From an uncultured Candidatus Saccharibacteria bacterium (GTDB lineage Bacteria; Patescibacteriota; Saccharimonadia; Saccharimonadales; Saccharimonadaceae), in the NCBI GenBank assembly GCA_938042065.1, contig CALISG010000023.1, positions 1 through 64,000 on the forward strand: DNA of 64,000 nucleotides. The letters are read 5' to 3'. Positions 9,277 to 16,414 of the stretch are shown in pieces. Both the position numbers and the translations under genes were made by a program. The notes under the pieces are model-generated. The model did no database searches. It had not been told where the DNA came from and saw only the letters and a program-made list of their open reading frames with translations. How positions within the stretch are numbered: position 1 is the stretch's first letter; every line of letters starts with the position of its first letter.

Positions 9277-10256
9277 TATTCTCCTCGTTTTGGTAATTGT
9301 TTCTCGGTAATCGGCATAGCGTGCAGTTTGACGCCTTTATGCAAGATACCATCTTTGGCGCCAATTTTAGTAACGACGCTAGTCGAATTGGCGCTAGCGA
9401 AAATAATCGAATCTTTTAAGCTTTTACCTTGCGCCCACTGGCTCAAAAAGCCGCTAGCAAAAGCATCGCCGGCGCCCGTGCGATCGACCACTGGTACGTC
9501 TTCATACATACCAGCGCGCACCAATGTCTTGCCGTCAGTCGCTACCACGCCATTTGGACCGTCGCTGACAATCACCACCGGACAGTAATGCAGCGCCCGC
9601 AAAGCCAACTCCTCGATAGTCTCGCCAGCCACTAGCTTTTGCATCTCTTCTTTGTTGGTGCAAAGCACGTCAACCGTGTCCAGCAAACCTTTTAGCTTTT
9701 CTGGATCAGCTAGCTCCGGACCAGCCGGATTAAGCATGACTTTGGCGCCAACGCGCTCAGCTTCGTCTAGAATCACCCGTAACACCGTCAGGCTGTTGTC
9801 GGCTAGTGATGTCGGATAAATCCAATCAGCTTGGCTGATAGCTTGTAAATTCAAGCGGCTAGCGTCCTTGCCAAATGTCCGCCCGCGGTGGTTTAGAATC
9901 GTTCGTTCGCCATTGGTCGCGATCAAAATCACTGAATAGCCAGCTTGCATTCGATCATCGATCAAGACGTCGCGCGTATCGACACCCTCGGTATCAAGCG
10001 CCGCGATCACCGCCTGGCTGGCCGAATCATTACCCAGCGCCCACATATAGCGGCTGTCTAAGCCCTGGCGGGCAAACGTTGTCGCGACATTCGTAGCATT
10101 GCCGCCAGTGCTGAAAATCACGTCTTCGACTTCCATTTTGATACCTAGCGGCAGCTCGGTAAAGACTTTTTTGCCGCGGGTATGTGGGTCAAACTCATTG
10201 CTGCGAAGGAATACGTCTTGCGTGCCTTTGCCGATTGCTAAAATTTTAACCGCCAC
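9276..10256 (-). CDS. PfkB-family sugar or nucleoside kinase
   Basis: 326 aa. PfkB/ribokinase signatures are visible: GGNATNVATTFARQG near residues 51-65 and the C-terminal anion hole and catalytic base in DRTGAGDAFASGF near 254-266, where the second Asp abstracts the proton. The substrate could be ribose, fructose phosphate, adenosine or another sugar. It directly overlaps the class II aldolase gene by one base, so a role in feeding sugar phosphates into the pentose-glycolysis node, perhaps phosphorylating a fructose phosphate for the aldolase, is reasonable inference. Confidence 0.85.
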   Translation of the reverse strand: MAVKILAIGKGTQDVFLRSNEFDPHTRGKKVFTELPLGIKMEVEDVIFSTGGNATNVATTFARQGLDSRYMWALGNDSASQAVIAALDTEGVDTRDVLIDDRMQAGYSVILIATNGERTILNHRGRTFGKDASRLNLQAISQADWIYPTSLADNSLTVLRVILDEAERVGAKVMLNPAGPELADPEKLKGLLDTVDVLCTNKEEMQKLVAGETIEELALRALHYCPVVIVSDGPNGVVATDGKTLVRAGMYEDVPVVDRTGAGDAFASGFLSQWAQGKSLKDSIIFASANSTSVVTKIGAKDGILHKGVKLHAMPITEKQLPKRGE

Positions 10257-11170
10257 TAGAGCGTCGCCTTTCCGGCACTGCCAAAGGCGCCAATTTTCTC
10301 TTCAACGACTTTTTGGACAGCATCGTAAACTTCGGGCATCAGTTTGAAAACAGCGTACTCGTCAGGATTCTCGCGCAAAACCTTTTCGAGCGTAGTACGG
10401 AAAGCATAGCGCAAATCGCTATTAATATTGATCTTGCTAACGCCAATTTTGGACGCATCCTCGAAGTAATGCAGCGGTGTACCGCTACCGCCATGCAAGC
10501 TAATCTGGCAATCAATCGCCGCCCGAATTTGGCGCAGCAAATCTAGGTCGAGAATCTTCGGTACCGGATACAGCCCGTGCAAGTTCCCAACCTGCACCGC
10601 CATAGTATCGATACCCGTGGCATCGACAAAACTCTTGGCTTCCTCGGGCTTGGTATTCCATTTTTTGACTTCTTCGTAGTCGATCTCTTCTTTATGGAGA
10701 TTGGAGTCGCCAAAGAAATAGCGCTCCTCGGCCTCAACCAGCGCGCCCGTAAACTTAGCGTATTCGACAACTTCGCGAGTTTTCTCGATAATTTCCTCGA
10801 GCGAAGCATCGTGGTTAGCCTGCGAAATATCGATATGAATGAATTCAAAGCCAGCATCAATAGCCTGTTTGCAGCCCTCGACTGTCGGCGCGTGATCAAG
10901 GTTGATATACATCTCGACACCGTAGTTTTGGCTATAATTATCGACCAAATCGCGAATATTTTCGTAGCCGCCCAGCGAAGCTGCTTCGTTAGCGCTGACT
11001 TCGACCATCACTGGCGCGTTGGTTTTTTGCGCTGCCTGGCAAATTGCACGCAATGTTTCTTGATTGTCAATGTTAAAAGCGCCCACCGCGAAACCCTCTA
11101 GCCGGCTGCGTCGCATTAGGTCGCGCGCCCGGCTGGTACGCTGGCGAATTTCATCAATTGATAAACTCAT
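10256..11170 (-). CDS. fba: Class II fructose-bisphosphate aldolase family protein
   Basis: 304 aa. Class II aldolases are zinc enzymes that split fructose 1,6-bisphosphate or a related ketose into DHAP and an aldehyde. Zinc-ligand blocks are visible: NLDHAPT (near 95-101) with the first His, VQVGNLHG (near 191-198) and HGGSGTP (near 225-231). FVDATGIDTMAV matches the usual substrate loop. Chain length fits both FBP and tagatose/ketose variants. Sits between PfkB kinase and transketolase C-half in the operon. Confidence 0.88.
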   Translation of the reverse strand: MSLSIDEIRQRTSRARDLMRRSRLEGFAVGAFNIDNQETLRAICQAAQKTNAPVMVEVSANEAASLGGYENIRDLVDNYSQNYGVEMYINLDHAPTVEGCKQAIDAGFEFIHIDISQANHDASLEEIIEKTREVVEYAKFTGALVEAEERYFFGDSNLHKEEIDYEEVKKWNTKPEEAKSFVDATGIDTMAVQVGNLHGLYPVPKILDLDLLRQIRAAIDCQISLHGGSGTPLHYFEDASKIGVSKININSDLRYAFRTTLEKVLRENPDEYAVFKLMPEVYDAVQKVVEEKIGAFGSAGKATL

Positions 11171-11185
11171 CGTTGTCTCCTTTCC

Positions 11186-12211
11186 TTAAAATCCTGCATG
11201 GTATTGCGGCACGCGATCAACAAATTCGCGCGTCTTCTGAGCGATACTCGCTTCATCAAGCCCAAAGGCTTGCAGCAATTCGCCAGCCTCGCCGCTCTCG
11301 CCGAAACGATCATTCATGCCGATGCGCAATAACGGCGACGGCAGCTGTTCGCCTAGCAATTCAGCAACCGCGCCGCCCAAACCGCCAGCAATTTGCGCGT
11401 CCTCGACAGTAACTACCCGGCCAGTTTTGCGAACACTCGCCAAAATCGTTTCGTTATCGAGCGGCTTGACCGTCGGCACATGTACCACTTCGACCGAGAC
11501 GCTGCTACTTTGCAATTCGTTAGCTGCTCGCAGCGCGTACGCCGTCATGATGCCAGTGCTGACAATCGTCGCATCGCTACCCTGGCGCAACACATACGCC
11601 TGGCCAATCTCGAATGGCGAATCCAGTGTACTGAATGTCGGCGTAGCAGCGCGCGTTAACCGCAAGTAAGCCGGCTTATCGGTCCTGGCAAGTACTTTGG
11701 TGGCTTTCTCGGCCTCAATAGCATCACCCGGGCAAACGACGATCATGTTTGGCAACACCCGCATCAACGCGATATCCTCAAACATTTGGTGGGTAGCGCC
11801 ATCCGGCCCAACCGTTGTGCCGCTATGTCCGCCGACAATCTTAACCGGCATATCATTAAGTGCAATCGTCGCTTTGATCTGCTCCCAGCTGCGCCCCGGG
11901 TGAAACGCCGCGTAACTGGCTGCAAACGGAATTTTACCAGCGCGCGCTAGGCCGCTCGCCACTGTCGCTAGGTTTTGCTCGGCGATACCGACCTCGATAT
12001 AACGCTCAGGAAAAGCCTTGGCGAAAGCATCCATTTTGACGCTCTCAACCAAATCGGCGCACAGACCGACTACTCGCTCATCAGCTTCGCCGGCTGCCTT
12101 CAAGCCGCGTCCAAAACCAGCGCGCGTGGCTTCTGCTTCTGGTTTTTCATTATAAATGTTGTCATTTAGAGGATAATTATACACGGCCTTCTCCTGAATA
12201 TCGTTTTGCAT
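11186..12211 (-). CDS. Transketolase, C-terminal half
   Basis: 341 aa covering the pyrimidine-binding (Pyr) and C-terminal domains of transketolase as a separate chain. ESVKMDAFAKAFPERYIEVGIAEQN (about 53-77, shown in part here by IEVGIAEQN) contains the catalytic Glu of the Pyr domain that activates thiamine diphosphate. Partner of the N-half at 13240-14109. The split form is common in archaea and reduced bacteria. The start overlaps the intervening membrane-protein gene by 35 bp. Confidence 0.92.
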   Translation of the reverse strand: MQNDIQEKAVYNYPLNDNIYNEKPEAEATRAGFGRGLKAAGEADERVVGLCADLVESVKMDAFAKAFPERYIEVGIAEQNLATVASGLARAGKIPFAASYAAFHPGRSWEQIKATIALNDMPVKIVGGHSGTTVGPDGATHQMFEDIALMRVLPNMIVVCPGDAIEAEKATKVLARTDKPAYLRLTRAATPTFSTLDSPFEIGQAYVLRQGSDATIVSTGIMTAYALRAANELQSSSVSVEVVHVPTVKPLDNETILASVRKTGRVVTVEDAQIAGGLGGAVAELLGEQLPSPLLRIGMNDRFGESGEAGELLQAFGLDEASIAQKTREFVDRVPQYHAGF

Positions 12212-13247
12212 CTTTTTTCTCGAGAATCACTAGCGATCGGAACATCGCCTTGGCGCTTTCTGAAACAGCGAGCGATTCTTTATTGTTGTATAAATACAAC
12301 AAGTAGCTTCCTTTACCGTATGCTCGCGAGCAAATCACTGATAAATGCGTCTTACCGCTGCTGTCATTAGCCAAAACGCGAGCACACAAAAGTTGCACAG
12401 CGCCGCGGTCATTCGCGAAATCAGCAAATGACTGATACCACTCTATACCAGTCACCAAGTCACCGTTACTCTTCGCATTTCCGATCTTGTCTTCGATAAC
12501 TTTTCGCGAATTAACTCTATCAGAACTACTGCTAAAATTTTCACTACCAACCACAGATATAGTCATTAAAATACTGTTGCTATCCCGATACCAATGAATA
12601 CCGTTATCGTTCTCAAATTCTTTCCAGCCCTCTGGCAATTTGCCGTTTTCGATGCGCCAAACTGGTGAACCCTGCGGCTGGTAATTATCATCAAGCGAGA
12701 CACTTCGGACAGTTCTGGCGCTATCTTTCTCCTTGCCTTTGTTATCGCCGGCGTGATCAAATTGCGAGAAAAGCGGCTGCATCGCCCCAGACACTAGAAG
12801 TATCGTAACGATAATAGAAATAACAAGCGTAACCGAATTAATAATAATACCGATAACACCTGCTGCTTTCGAAGTACCGTAGCGGTTAGCCTTGACAACG
12901 CTAGCAATACCGAGCGGCAAGCCAATCATACTCACCCAAAGCAAGCCAAGTATGATACTAACAGCACCCATCCAGTTGCCCGGCGACTGTGTTGGCGCAG
13001 GCTGCGAATACGGATAAGCGTAAGGGCTAGCCGGCGGATAAGTATTGTTTGCCGGCGGAGCGGTGTACTGTGGAGCAGCATATTGCGGCGCTGGCGGCGA
13101 AACAGGCGGCACTGAGGCAGCTGGCTGAACTGGCGGCTCTGACGGAGCGGATGCGGCCGAAGGCTTCGGCGGTTTCGGCGGCTTTGGTGGAGTTGGCGGT
13201 TTCGGCGCCTTGGACGGCATCGAATTGCTAGACGACTGATTACTCAT
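12177..13247 (-). CDS. Proline-rich membrane protein between transketolase halves
   Basis: 356 aa from the ATG of MSNQSSSNSMP, chosen because it follows an AGGAT site; the longer frame to 13262 is less likely. Residues 10-85 are a Pro/Ala/Tyr-rich linker (KPPTPPKPPKPPKPSA), followed by two membrane helices (about 93-112 and 125-152) of the DUF4190 type and an extracytoplasmic domain of about 200 residues with no recognisable family. It overlaps tktN by 8 bp and tktC by 35 bp. No link to sugar metabolism is visible in the sequence; the placement is unexplained. Confidence 0.6.
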   Translation of the reverse strand: MSNQSSSNSMPSKAPKPPTPPKPPKPPKPSAASAPSEPPVQPAASVPPVSPPAPQYAAPQYTAPPANNTYPPASPYAYPYSQPAPTQSPGNWMGAVSIILGLLWVSMIGLPLGIASVVKANRYGTSKAAGVIGIIINSVTLVISIIVTILLVSGAMQPLFSQFDHAGDNKGKEKDSARTVRSVSLDDNYQPQGSPVWRIENGKLPEGWKEFENDNGIHWYRDSNSILMTISVVGSENFSSSSDRVNSRKVIEDKIGNAKSNGDLVTGIEWYQSFADFANDRGAVQLLCARVLANDSSGKTHLSVICSRAYGKGSYLLYLYNNKESLAVSESAKAMFRSLVILEKKDAKRYSGEGRV

Positions 13248-14109
13248 AATATCCTCCTGCATCTTGCTGTGATTCTGAATGCGCCAAATCAGCCAGCGCC
13301 GTAGCCGCCTGATCGCTTGACGGCGCTACGCCGTGCCACTTGTAATCGTATTCCATAAAACCAACACCGCGGCCCGGAATCGTATGCGCGATGATACAAC
13401 ACGGCCGATTCTCGATCGCCTTGGCTAAGTTTACCGCATCGATAATGCCTTCGATATTGTTGCCGTCGATTTCTTGGACGTGCCAGCCGAAACTTTCCCA
13501 CTTGCCGCGTAAATTTTCCAGCGGCATGACATCTTCGGTTGGACCATCAATCTGAATGTTGTTGCGGTCAATGAAGAGGATTAGCTGGCGTAGTTTGTAC
13601 TTACCGGCAAACATCGCCGACTCCCAAATGTTACCCTCATCAAGCTCGCCGTCGCCGGCAATCGCGTACACCCAGCGGTGGCGCTGCTTATCCAGATACT
13701 GCAGCGCATACGCGTAACCCGCCGCCTGCCCGATGCCGCTGCCTAGCGGCCCGGAAGTATTCTCGAGCCCTGGCAACTTGACGCGCTCTGGGTGGCCCTG
13801 CAGGCGCGATCCAAGCTTGCGCAGCGTCGACAGCTCCTCAACCGGGAAGTATCCTGCCTCGGCCATGGCCGCGTATTGTACCGGCACTGTGTGGCCATTA
13901 CTCAACATGAAGATATCGCGCTCTGGCCATTCAGGGTTCTGCGGATCAATATTCATAATATTGAAATATAGTGCCGTGACGATATCCGCCAGCCCCAGCG
14001 CACCGCCCGGGTGCCCGCTCCTGGCCAGCTCTAGCATATGAACTACGTCGCGCCGCACATCGTTGGCTTTTATTTTGAGCTGTGGAATAGATAATTTTTC
14101 GCGAGCCAC
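13240..14109 (-). CDS. Transketolase, N-terminal (ThDP-binding) half
   Basis: 289 aa PP domain of transketolase. The thiamine diphosphate motif GDGELDEGNIWESA (about 153-166) starts with GDG and carries the metal-binding Asn. HPGGALGLADIV (about 33-44) is the first substrate loop, and GRGVGFME lies near 249. With the tktC chain it would interconvert sugar phosphates in the non-oxidative pentose pathway. Follows rpe by no gap. Confidence 0.92.
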   Translation of the reverse strand: MAREKLSIPQLKIKANDVRRDVVHMLELARSGHPGGALGLADIVTALYFNIMNIDPQNPEWPERDIFMLSNGHTVPVQYAAMAEAGYFPVEELSTLRKLGSRLQGHPERVKLPGLENTSGPLGSGIGQAAGYAYALQYLDKQRHRWVYAIAGDGELDEGNIWESAMFAGKYKLRQLILFIDRNNIQIDGPTEDVMPLENLRGKWESFGWHVQEIDGNNIEGIIDAVNLAKAIENRPCCIIAHTIPGRGVGFMEYDYKWHGVAPSSDQAATALADLAHSESQQDAGGYYE

Positions 14110-14754
14110 CTAGATTACTCCTTGCTTATTAACTTCTGCTACTAATTTCTGATAAGCTTCTGCCGGATCTGGCGCCGAATGGATAGCGCTGCCGCAGTTG
14201 ACGATATTAACGCCGCCTTGCGCCAGGCTAAAAACATTTTCGAGCGTCGCGCCGCCATCCCAGCCAACTTCAACGCTAGGATGAATACTGCGGATCAGAC
14301 GGACTTTCTCGAGCTGCATCAAGCTGGCTTTGCCGCCGTAGTGGCCCAAATCACCGCTAAACACCAGTACATGATCAACTGCGCTGATGACGTCTTTGAC
14401 GGTATTTGGCACCGTCGGGCGCAACAATCCCACGCCAGTCTGAATACCCGAAGCTTTGAGCTGCTGGATAGAAGGCTGCAAATCCTCATCAACTTCGGCA
14501 TGAAAAATCACCAGCGACGGCCGCATTTGCACCAAAGCATCAACATACAAACTCGGCCGCGCCACCATAGCATGGATATCAACCTGCCAATCTTGCGGCC
14601 ACCACATCTCGCTCAGCTCAACGGTTTTAGTCGGTGCAAATTCACCATCAGCCAAATCTAGATGAACACGCTTAGCAAACGGTGATAAACGCTCAATCGT
14701 TAGCTTGTAATCTTCTGCATTTTCGCAGAGCACTGTTGGAACAATCTCGGCCAT
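14110..14754 (-). CDS. rpe: Ribulose-phosphate 3-epimerase
   Basis: 214 aa from ATG of MAEIVPTVLCEN, which overlaps the rpiB stop region by one base; the longer frame to 14823 lies within rpiB. TIM-barrel epimerase linking ribulose 5-phosphate and xylulose 5-phosphate. Visible blocks: VHLDLADGEFAPT (metal-binding HxD), VIFHAEVDEDL with the second His, and the phosphate loop EVGWDGGATLENV near 175-187. The fold is a good match, but the usual MxVxPG block is replaced by VLVFSGDLGHYGG (Met loop changed), so substrate could be shifted to another sugar phosphate. Confidence 0.82.
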   Translation of the reverse strand: MAEIVPTVLCENAEDYKLTIERLSPFAKRVHLDLADGEFAPTKTVELSEMWWPQDWQVDIHAMVARPSLYVDALVQMRPSLVIFHAEVDEDLQPSIQQLKASGIQTGVGLLRPTVPNTVKDVISAVDHVLVFSGDLGHYGGKASLMQLEKVRLIRSIHPSVEVGWDGGATLENVFSLAQGGVNIVNCGSAIHSAPDPAEAYQKLVAEVNKQGVI

Positions 14755-15215
14755 CAGAAAGCATCCAATTCTGCGTTGCGGCGAACAAACCGCGCCGCGC
14801 CGGCAAATGGCGTAGCGATCCACTCGTCAATAATTTCTTTCCAGAGCTCTAAGTCGTCGCCCGGAGCGTCCAACACCCGTGCTGGCAAACATAGGACGTT
14901 ACAGTCGTTATCGTTACGGCACTCATGAGCTTCGAACTTATCCCAAATCACCGCCGCCCGGATGCCGCGAAAACGGTTGGCTGCCATCGCCATACCTTGG
15001 CCGCCAGTGCAAACCAGAATCGCCCGCGGATCAGTAGAATCGTCCTCGCCCAACACCTTGGTCACGGCCATCTGGGCAAACTGCGGGAAGTCGTCTTGCG
15101 GATCGAGTATCTTGTCGCCGACATCCTCCCACTCGATGCCGCGCTTGGTCAGATAAGCTTCAATCTTCTCCTTCAGATAAAACCCACCATGATCCGCTCC
15201 TAGAAAAATCTTCAT
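14754..15215 (-). CDS. rpiB: Ribose-5-phosphate isomerase B
   Basis: 153 aa RpiB/LacAB fold. GADHGGFYLKEKI (residues 6-18) holds the sugar-binding Asp-His, and VCTGGQGMAMAANRFRGIRAA (near 68-88, quoted in part as TGGQGMAMAANRF) is the phosphate loop; Gly-Gln replaces the usual Gly-Ser/Thr before the catalytic position, and the usual Cys lies just before it. NDCNVLCLPARVL is typical. Head gene of the carbon operon: promoter TTGTCA/TATACT gives a transcript starting at the ATG. Confidence 0.92.
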   Translation of the reverse strand: MKIFLGADHGGFYLKEKIEAYLTKRGIEWEDVGDKILDPQDDFPQFAQMAVTKVLGEDDSTDPRAILVCTGGQGMAMAANRFRGIRAAVIWDKFEAHECRNDNDCNVLCLPARVLDAPGDDLELWKEIIDEWIATPFAGAARFVRRNAELDAF

Positions 15216-15221
15216 ACTACA

Positions 15222-15250
15222 AGTATAAGCATAATACGCGCCCCTGACAA
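15222..15250 (-). promoter_or_regulatory. rpiB operon promoter, leaderless
   Basis: Minus strand TTGTCA (15250-15245), 17-base spacer, TATACT (15227-15222). The ATG starts at 15215, exactly 6 bases after the -10 box, so the first transcribed base should be the A of ATG. No Shine-Dalgarno site is possible. Confidence 0.8.
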
Positions 15251-15269
15251 GCCCTGTTAGAGTAGGTTT

Positions 15270-15535
15270 GGCTGGCCAAAGAAAATCCCGCCCCAGCAGG
15301 GACAGCCGTAGGCTCTGTGATTAGAGCTGGCTGTCCCCGCTGGAAGCGGGAAGAGGGTGAGGTTTTCTGCCTTGGGGCTGGCGATAGAGGTCGCAGGCCG
15401 CAAGGCTTCATACGGATGAAAAGTCTCAAAAAATCCGCGCTCAATTTAGCACCACGCCGAGAGCTGGGCGTGTGTCTGACTCAGAGGCTACGTGAGCCAG
15501 ACAGTCTGTAGTGGGAGCCGCACGTAGCTGCGGCG
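15270..15535. ncRNA. Multi-stem structured RNA candidate downstream of hairpin gene
   Basis: This stretch between rpiB and the hairpin-rich gene has no long ORF but folds almost completely. Stem 15287-15307 pairs with 15329-15350 (CCCGC, CCAGC and GGGACAGCC arms, about 19 bp with small bulges), closed by 15280-15285/15363-15368. Further hairpins: GCGA/TCGC 15381-15394, a GCAA-tetraloop stem at 15395-15408 (GNRA only if read on the plus strand), TTCAT/ATGAA 15407-15420, CACGCC/GGCGTG near 15452-15472 and GCCGCA/TGCGGC near 15518-15535. It may be the 3' part of the minus-strand transcript or a separate plus-strand RNA. It does not show RNase P, tmRNA, SRP or group I/II intron signatures. Confidence 0.45.
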
Positions 15536-15551
15536 AAGAATCAAGCGGCAT
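15441..15551 (-). CDS. Possible 36-aa ORF coupled to hairpin gene
   Basis: MPLDSSPQLRAAPTTDCLAH is the first part of a 36-residue frame that overlaps the last 11 bp of the hairpin-rich gene. Its ATG lies 3 bases after AGGAGG, a strong ribosome site that also forms the arm of the last hairpin of the upstream gene. The composition is not compelling and the region is dominated by RNA structure, so this may be chance. Confidence 0.25.
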   Translation of the reverse strand: MPLDSSPQLRAAPTTDCLAHVASESDTRPALGVVLN

Positions 15552-16086
15552 TCACCTCCTCAAGGAGGAGGCGGTTGATGTCGCTGTGGAGCTGCTGGGG
15601 CAGCTCCACAGCTCCATCCGGGGAGATCGAGGCCTTATAGACCCCGATTTCCTCGGTGAGATCCTCCGCCCGGGAGGACCGGGTCAGACCCCAGTCCCCC
15701 TCGATGAATGAAAAAGTCGGGTTGACGGTGCGGTAGCACCGCACCGTCAAGTCCGACGAGATGAACCAAAGGTAATAGAGGGTTTCACCCTCTATTTTCT
15801 GGCTCGACGCCAGCCCCACCGAAGTGGAGCCAGCGTCGCACGAGGGCCAACTGGCCCTCGTGGCGAGAATATCACACATGGCCATACGCACCGAGGTGCG
15901 GATGGCCATGGCCACAGTTCCCGCGGCCGCGGCCGCGGGAACTGTGGCTGCTGCTGAGGAGGCAGGCGCCTCCTCAGCAGCAGTGGTGACTTCGACCACG
16001 ACGGGCGGCTGAGCCGCCCGTCGGGTGATGGCGACGAACACGAGCGCCGCCATCACCCCTATCGTAATCAGAAGACCATAGGCCAT
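15541..16086 (-). CDS. Hairpin-coded small membrane protein, unknown
   Basis: 181 aa. Residues 3-20 (YGLLITIGVMAALVFVAI) form one membrane span, then RR, an Ala/Pro/Glu-rich linker (about 24-60) and a more ordinary C-terminal domain of about 100 residues (WFISSDLTVRCYRTVNPTF). I recognise no family. The gene is unusual because nearly back-to-back perfect inverted repeats, 9-18 bp stems, run through the whole coding sequence, including the membrane-span codons. GC and third-position G/C are far above neighbouring genes. It has its own strong promoter, a 245-base structured leader and a ribosome site AGGAAGGGG 7 bases before ATG. It could be a dual protein/RNA gene; if the RNA is the product the ORF would be secondary. 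Confidence 0.6.
   Translation of the reverse strand: MAYGLLITIGVMAALVFVAITRRAAQPPVVVEVTTAAEEAPASSAAATVPAAAAAGTVAMAIRTSVRMAMCDILATRASWPSCDAGSTSVGLASSQKIEGETLYYLWFISSDLTVRCYRTVNPTFSFIEGDWGLTRSSRAEDLTEEIGVYKASISPDGAVELPQQLHSDINRLLLEEVNAA
15555..16058. repeat. Array of about ten consecutive inverted repeats inside a gene
   Basis: Stems read by eye: 15555-60/63-68 (6 bp); 15585-94/15601-10 (10 bp); 15722-34/38-50 (13 bp, 3-base loop); 15774-83/87-96 (10 bp); 15799-805/827-833 (7 bp, inner CCAC/GTGG); 15839-49/52-62 (11 bp); 15877-92/95-910 (15 of 16); 15911-28/31-48 (18 bp, fully palindromic GC core); 15948-63/68-83 (16 bp); 16001-10/12-21 (9-10 bp); 16023-33/48-58 (11 bp). Arms cover close to half of the coding bases. 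The arms differ in sequence from each other, so this is not a copied repeat. Confidence 0.9.
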
Positions 16087-16101
16087 CTCAGACCCCTTCC
16101 T

Positions 16102-16250
16102 GCCCCATGTGGGGCGATGTGGAGCTTGACCTTTTCAAGCTCTCTACGGCAGCATCAAAAAACACCCAGGCTAGACTGGCGTTTTAGCGCCAGCGCTATT
16201 CGCACTTTTAGTCTAAACCAACCGAATTTAATAATGCCGTAGAGAACTTG
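16102..16250 (-). promoter_or_regulatory. Structured 5' leader with two exclusive pairings
   Basis: In the minus-strand RNA the segment at 16250-16235 pairs with 16151-16136 over 16 bp (one G-U), enclosing an inner stem built on CTGGCG/CGCCAG near 16176-16193. The 3' arm of that stem (16142-16135) can instead form an 8-bp local hairpin with 16129-16122 (GAGCTTGA/TCAAGCTC). A third hairpin, GCCCCA/TGGGGC at 16102-16115, sits just before the ribosome site. Two exclusive folds ahead of a gene is the layout of a riboswitch or attenuator. No ligand class is recognised. Confidence 0.5.
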
Positions 16251-16337
16251 AAAGCTGAACCTATCTACTACAGATTTTGTTGTTAGTGAGCATGTCGCTG
16301 ATCCGGTATTTTGCTTATACGGGATGGACATACTGTT

Positions 16338-16366
16338 ATACTATCACACTTTACGATAAATGTCAA
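16338..16366 (-). promoter_or_regulatory. Promoter of the hairpin-coded gene
   Basis: Minus strand TTGACA (16366-16361), 17-base spacer ending TGTGA, TAGTAT (16343-16338): a perfect -35 with an extended -10. Start expected near 16331, giving a leader of about 245 bases. The TTGACA-N14-TGA-(-10) layout is the same as at the three TGATATATATATCA loci. Confidence 0.8.
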
Positions 16367-16414
16367 GACTTTTATGCATATTTTTGGCTGTATTAGCAAT
16401 TATATTATAAAACA

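Noticed and set aside
15217..15444. 75-aa minus-strand ORF before rpiB
   Set aside because: TTG start, no ribosome site, low-complexity composition, and it runs through the rpiB promoter and the structured RNA.
15270..15535. RNase P RNA, tmRNA, SRP RNA or a group I/II intron
   Set aside because: The conserved GAGGAAAGTCC and P4 partner, the tmRNA tRNA-like ends and tag, the SRP GGAAG/AGCAG loops and the intron core elements were not found on either strand.
15511..16012. Plus-strand ORFs (15511-15711 and 15824-16012) opposite the hairpin gene
   Set aside because: They exist because inverted repeats keep frames open on both strands; no ribosome sites or promoters, whereas the minus strand has both.
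15555..16058. CRISPR array or tandem repeat
   Set aside because: Arms of successive hairpins are unrelated; there is no repeated unit or regular spacer and no cas gene.
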